52,832 nt of DNA from MAG-120531 sp963934855. GTDB lineage: Bacteria > Bacteroidota > Bacteroidia > Flavobacteriales > Flavobacteriaceae. The notes under the pieces were generated by a model that saw nothing but the letters and a program-made list of their open reading frames with translations, was not told where the DNA came from and searched no databases. Both the position numbers and the translations under genes were made by a program. The stretch is taken from the NCBI GenBank assembly GCA_963934855.1, contig CAWWAC010000010.1, positions 1 through 52,832 on the forward strand, written 5' to 3'. Positions 50,501 to 52,832 of this stretch are shown piece by piece (position 1 is the stretch's first letter; every line of letters starts with the position of its first letter).

Positions 50501-51970
50501 ATGCCCTTTGCACATGTTTCCCTGAGGTCTCGCATATTTGTCTCCATGATAGTCTTGGTGCTGCTGGCCTCTGTGCTCATTGCAGGGATTACCATATACC
50601 AATATTCTGAACAGGCCAAGGACTACCATGCAGACCGTCTAGAACGCAAAGAAGAACAACTTAAACGCAGCCTTTGGTATGCGCTACAAGAAACCCCATT
50701 GGTGCAAAACAATGCCAATCTGGCTGAAATTTTTAATGAATCTCTCTTTGCCATTTCAGATGTTCAAAACGTAAATTTTAGCATTTTTGGGCTTAACGGA
50801 CAATTTGTGCAAACAGCAAACCCAGACTTGGGGCCTGTCTCAGCAGTAGAAAAACTATCGCCAGAAATCCTAGCGGCGCTTAAAGCCAATAGACGATTTG
50901 TCATAGACACCACCCAAGAAAATTTTAGCTTTTTAGCTGCCTATTCTTATATCTATGACCTTCAGCAAAAACCACTGGCTATTTTATACCTCCCCTATTA
51001 CGAGGACAATTCTTTTAATGAAAAAGAACTAAGAGAATTTCTAATGAGACTAGGAGGGGTTTATTTACTCATGTTAGCCATTGCCATTATGCTGGCCTAC
51101 CTCATTTCTACCTACATTACCCGCTCTCTAAAAACCATCTCAGACAAGCTGTCACAGACAGGGCTAGACAAGCACAATATAAAAATAGAAGTGCCCCAAT
51201 CCTCAGAAGAAATAGCAAAAATTATGAAGGCCTATAACGGAATGATAGACCAATTGGAACAGTCTGCCATAAAGCTAGCCAAATCTGAACGGGAACAAGC
51301 CTGGCAAGAAATGGCCAAGCAAGTGGCCCACGAAATTAAAAATCCGCTAACGCCCATGCGCTTAAACGTGCAGCTTTTTGAGCAAAAATTTAATGCCCAA
51401 GACCCGGCGGCTGCAGCGCAACTAAAATCTCATACCGCCACTCTTTTAGAGCAAATAGACACCCTTAGCAACATAGCCACAGCCTTTGCCACCTTTGCAC
51501 AGCTGCCTGCCCAACAAAAAGAATCTTTAGAAGTAGGAAAAGTAGTAGCCCTAGCCATTTCACTTTTTAACGAGTCCTATATAGCCTACAGCCTGCCCAC
51601 GCCAGAGATTAAGATGGAATTAGACCGTACCCAACTCATTAGGCTAGTGACCAATTTAGTAAAAAATGCCATTCAAGCGGTTCCAGTAGATCGCACACCC
51701 GCTATAAAGGTAAGCTTAGAGGAGAGCGCTTTAGAAGTTCTTTTAATTGTTTCAGACAATGGTATAGGAATCAATGCCAGCATTCATGAAAAAATATTTG
51801 AACCTAAGTTTACCACCAAAGGCTCCGGAATGGGACTAGGCCTTGGCATGGTTAAAAGTATTGTAGAAAGCTATGCGGGACATATAGAAATTGAAAGTAC
51901 AGAAGGAGCGGGTAGCCGTTTTACGGTGCGCCTTCCCAAAGAAAAAAATATAACAGCAAATAAGTCCTAA
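50501..51970 (+). CDS. Sensor histidine kinase (HAMP, HisKA, HATPase)
   Basis: 489 residues. TM1 at about 11-33, a periplasmic sensor region of about 145 residues, TM2 at about 185-205, a HAMP linker, then HisKA with the phospho-acceptor His277 in QVAHEIKNPLTPMRLNV, and an ATPase with N box NLVKNAIQAV, DNGIGI and GSGMGLGLGMVKS. The NPLTPMRL after the His resembles NtrY-type kinases. No response regulator is next to it, so it is an orphan in this operon and must have a distant partner. 7 nt after the protease gene and 10 nt before the hydratase gene. Confidence 0.92.
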   Translation: MPFAHVSLRSRIFVSMIVLVLLASVLIAGITIYQYSEQAKDYHADRLERKEEQLKRSLWYALQETPLVQNNANLAEIFNESLFAISDVQNVNFSIFGLNGQFVQTANPDLGPVSAVEKLSPEILAALKANRRFVIDTTQENFSFLAAYSYIYDLQQKPLAILYLPYYEDNSFNEKELREFLMRLGGVYLLMLAIAIMLAYLISTYITRSLKTISDKLSQTGLDKHNIKIEVPQSSEEIAKIMKAYNGMIDQLEQSAIKLAKSEREQAWQEMAKQVAHEIKNPLTPMRLNVQLFEQKFNAQDPAAAAQLKSHTATLLEQIDTLSNIATAFATFAQLPAQQKESLEVGKVVALAISLFNESYIAYSLPTPEIKMELDRTQLIRLVTNLVKNAIQAVPVDRTPAIKVSLEESALEVLLIVSDNGIGINASIHEKIFEPKFTTKGSGMGLGLGMVKSIVESYAGHIEIESTEGAGSRFTVRLPKEKNITANKS

Positions 51971-51980
51971 AATTAAACCT

Positions 51981-52763
51981 ATGGAAAGCGACCTCATCAC
52001 AGAAATTAAAGGAGCTATAGGCATTGTAGCCATTAACCGCCCCAGCAAATTAAACGCCCTAAACAAGCAGGTCATTGAAGAACTTTCTAGGGTGATTAGC
52101 GGCATGCAACAAAATCCAGAAATTAGAGTCATTATTCTAAGTGGAAGCGGAGACAAGGCCTTTGTGGCTGGCGCCGATATTTCTGAGTTTTCTAGCTTTA
52201 ACACCACCCAAGGAGCCGCACTAGCCGCACAAGGACAAGCACAATTATTTGACCTCATAGAACAAGGGCCTACACCGGTCATAGCTGCTGTAAATGGATA
52301 TGCACTAGGGGGTGGTCTAGAATTGGCTATGGCCTGCCACATTCGCCTGGCCAGTGACAACGCCAAAATGGGACTTCCAGAAGTATCTCTAGGGCTCATT
52401 CCAGGCTATGGGGGAACCCAAAGACTCCCACAACTCATAGGCAAAGGACGCGCCAACGAACTCATTTTTACTGCCCAAATGATAGGGGCTCAAAAAGCTT
52501 TAGATTACGGGCTGGTAAACCAAGTAGTCCCACTACAGCAGCTTATGGAGGTTGCAGAAGCATTGGCTCAAAAAATAGCCCTACAATCCCCCTGCGCCAT
52601 TACAGCAGCCATTAGCGCCGTAAACGCTGGCTTTGATACGGCTCAAAACGGCTATAAAGCAGAAATTGAAGCCTTTGGCCAGTGTTTTGGCACTGCCGAT
52701 TTTACAGAGGGCACCACCGCCTTTTTAGAAAAACGAAAAGCAGCCTTTAAGGGATCGCATTAA
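51981..52763 (+). CDS. Enoyl-CoA hydratase/isomerase (crotonase family)
   Basis: 260 residues. The oxyanion-hole regions are AGADISEF (63-70) and NGYALGGGLELAMAC (105-119), and the two catalytic glutamates are Glu114 and Glu134 (in GLPEVSLGLIPGYGGTQRL), the 20-residue spacing of true enoyl-CoA hydratases. It hydrates 2-enoyl-CoA to 3-hydroxyacyl-CoA in beta-oxidation or butanoate metabolism; a 3-hydroxybutyryl dehydratase role is equally possible. Last gene of the operon. Confidence 0.92.
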   Translation: MESDLITEIKGAIGIVAINRPSKLNALNKQVIEELSRVISGMQQNPEIRVIILSGSGDKAFVAGADISEFSSFNTTQGAALAAQGQAQLFDLIEQGPTPVIAAVNGYALGGGLELAMACHIRLASDNAKMGLPEVSLGLIPGYGGTQRLPQLIGKGRANELIFTAQMIGAQKALDYGLVNQVVPLQQLMEVAEALAQKIALQSPCAITAAISAVNAGFDTAQNGYKAEIEAFGQCFGTADFTEGTTAFLEKRKAAFKGSH

Positions 52764-52767
52764 ACTT

Positions 52768-52832
52768 TTATGCTTTTTTAAGTGCCTTTTTAATTAAAAA
52801 ATAAGAAATAGGGATTATCACTAAAAAAGTGA
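52768..52832 (-). CDS. 3' end of a minus-strand gene, likely a membrane protein (cut by window)
   Basis: From a TAA (complement of 52768-52770) the frame stays open to the window edge. Its last residues, read toward the stop, are VIIPISYFLIKKALKKA: a hydrophobic stretch followed by a basic tail, the usual look of a membrane protein's C terminus. It is convergent with the enoyl-CoA hydratase gene, 4 bp apart. With only about 21 codons visible no family can be named, and a chance frame is possible. Confidence 0.45.
   Translation of the reverse strand, partial: TFLVIIPISYFLIKKALKKA

Noticed and set aside
51836..52399. 187-codon minus-strand open frame over the kinase and hydratase genes
   Set aside because: Both genes it overlaps show complete catalytic motifs; the antisense product has no family pattern and an unlikely composition (many Ser, Pro, Ala).

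Overview
The window looks like a chromosomal segment of a marine-type member of the Bacteroidota, most likely Flavobacteriaceae. The evidence is AT-rich DNA, the Bacteroidota promoter element TAnnTTTG a short distance upstream of many starts, almost no Shine-Dalgarno sequences, and families that are typical of this group (DUF3078, DUF2141, DUF3109, FeoB-associated small protein, carboxypeptidase-regulatory-like surface protein). I see no phage, insertion sequence, plasmid or CRISPR signal. The gene content is mostly core or housekeeping, with one accessory-looking carbohydrate locus.

Layout. 1-2.4 kb: a cut tRNA-Asn, the site-2 protease RseP and a divergent SCO1/SenC copper protein. 2.4-5.1 kb: a ferrous iron operon (feoA, feoB and a 47-residue Cys-rich partner). 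5.2-10.2 kb: a surface/periplasmic protein, then a minus-strand series headed by a DtxR-family metalloregulator, an outer-membrane barrel and a ZIP metal transporter, followed by DUF2141 and DUF423 proteins. 10.2-12.4 kb: lycopene cyclase and a polyprenyl diphosphate synthase, convergent; with dxs at 24.9 kb these supply carotenoid and isoprenoid synthesis. 12.5-19.4 kb: a complete TetR-TolC-MFP-RND efflux operon ending in a strong terminator. 19.4-31.5 kb: housekeeping genes (aspS, a CLC protein with CBS domains, cold shock protein, tadA, dxs, a DUF3078 protein, dgt, nadD, gmk, yicC).

31.5-40.2 kb: the most interesting part. A six-gene minus-strand cluster holds two DUF1080 lipoproteins, two sugar isomerase/epimerase TIM barrels (one cytoplasmic, one exported), a Gfo/Idh/MocA oxidoreductase and a major-facilitator sugar or nucleoside symporter. 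It faces a GMC flavoprotein dehydrogenase and a Tat-exported gluconate-2-dehydrogenase-subunit-3-like protein. The 147 bp between the two arms carries two dyad operators. Together these read as a periplasmic C3-oxidation/3-keto-glycoside cleavage route with uptake and cytoplasmic reduction of the keto sugar; this is an inference from families and context.

40.2-52.8 kb: a 38-nt palindromic terminator, class Ia ribonucleotide reductase (nrdB-nrdA), a DUF3109 protein, a MarC pair, bacilliredoxin and acyltransferase genes, then a tightly packed plus-strand operon (TerB-DnaJ protein, HupE/UreJ-like protein, dCMP deaminase, S41 protease, orphan sensor kinase, enoyl-CoA hydratase). The last bases hold the 3' end of a further minus-strand gene. 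In several genes the promoter position settles the start codon, and I give the shorter start in those cases.
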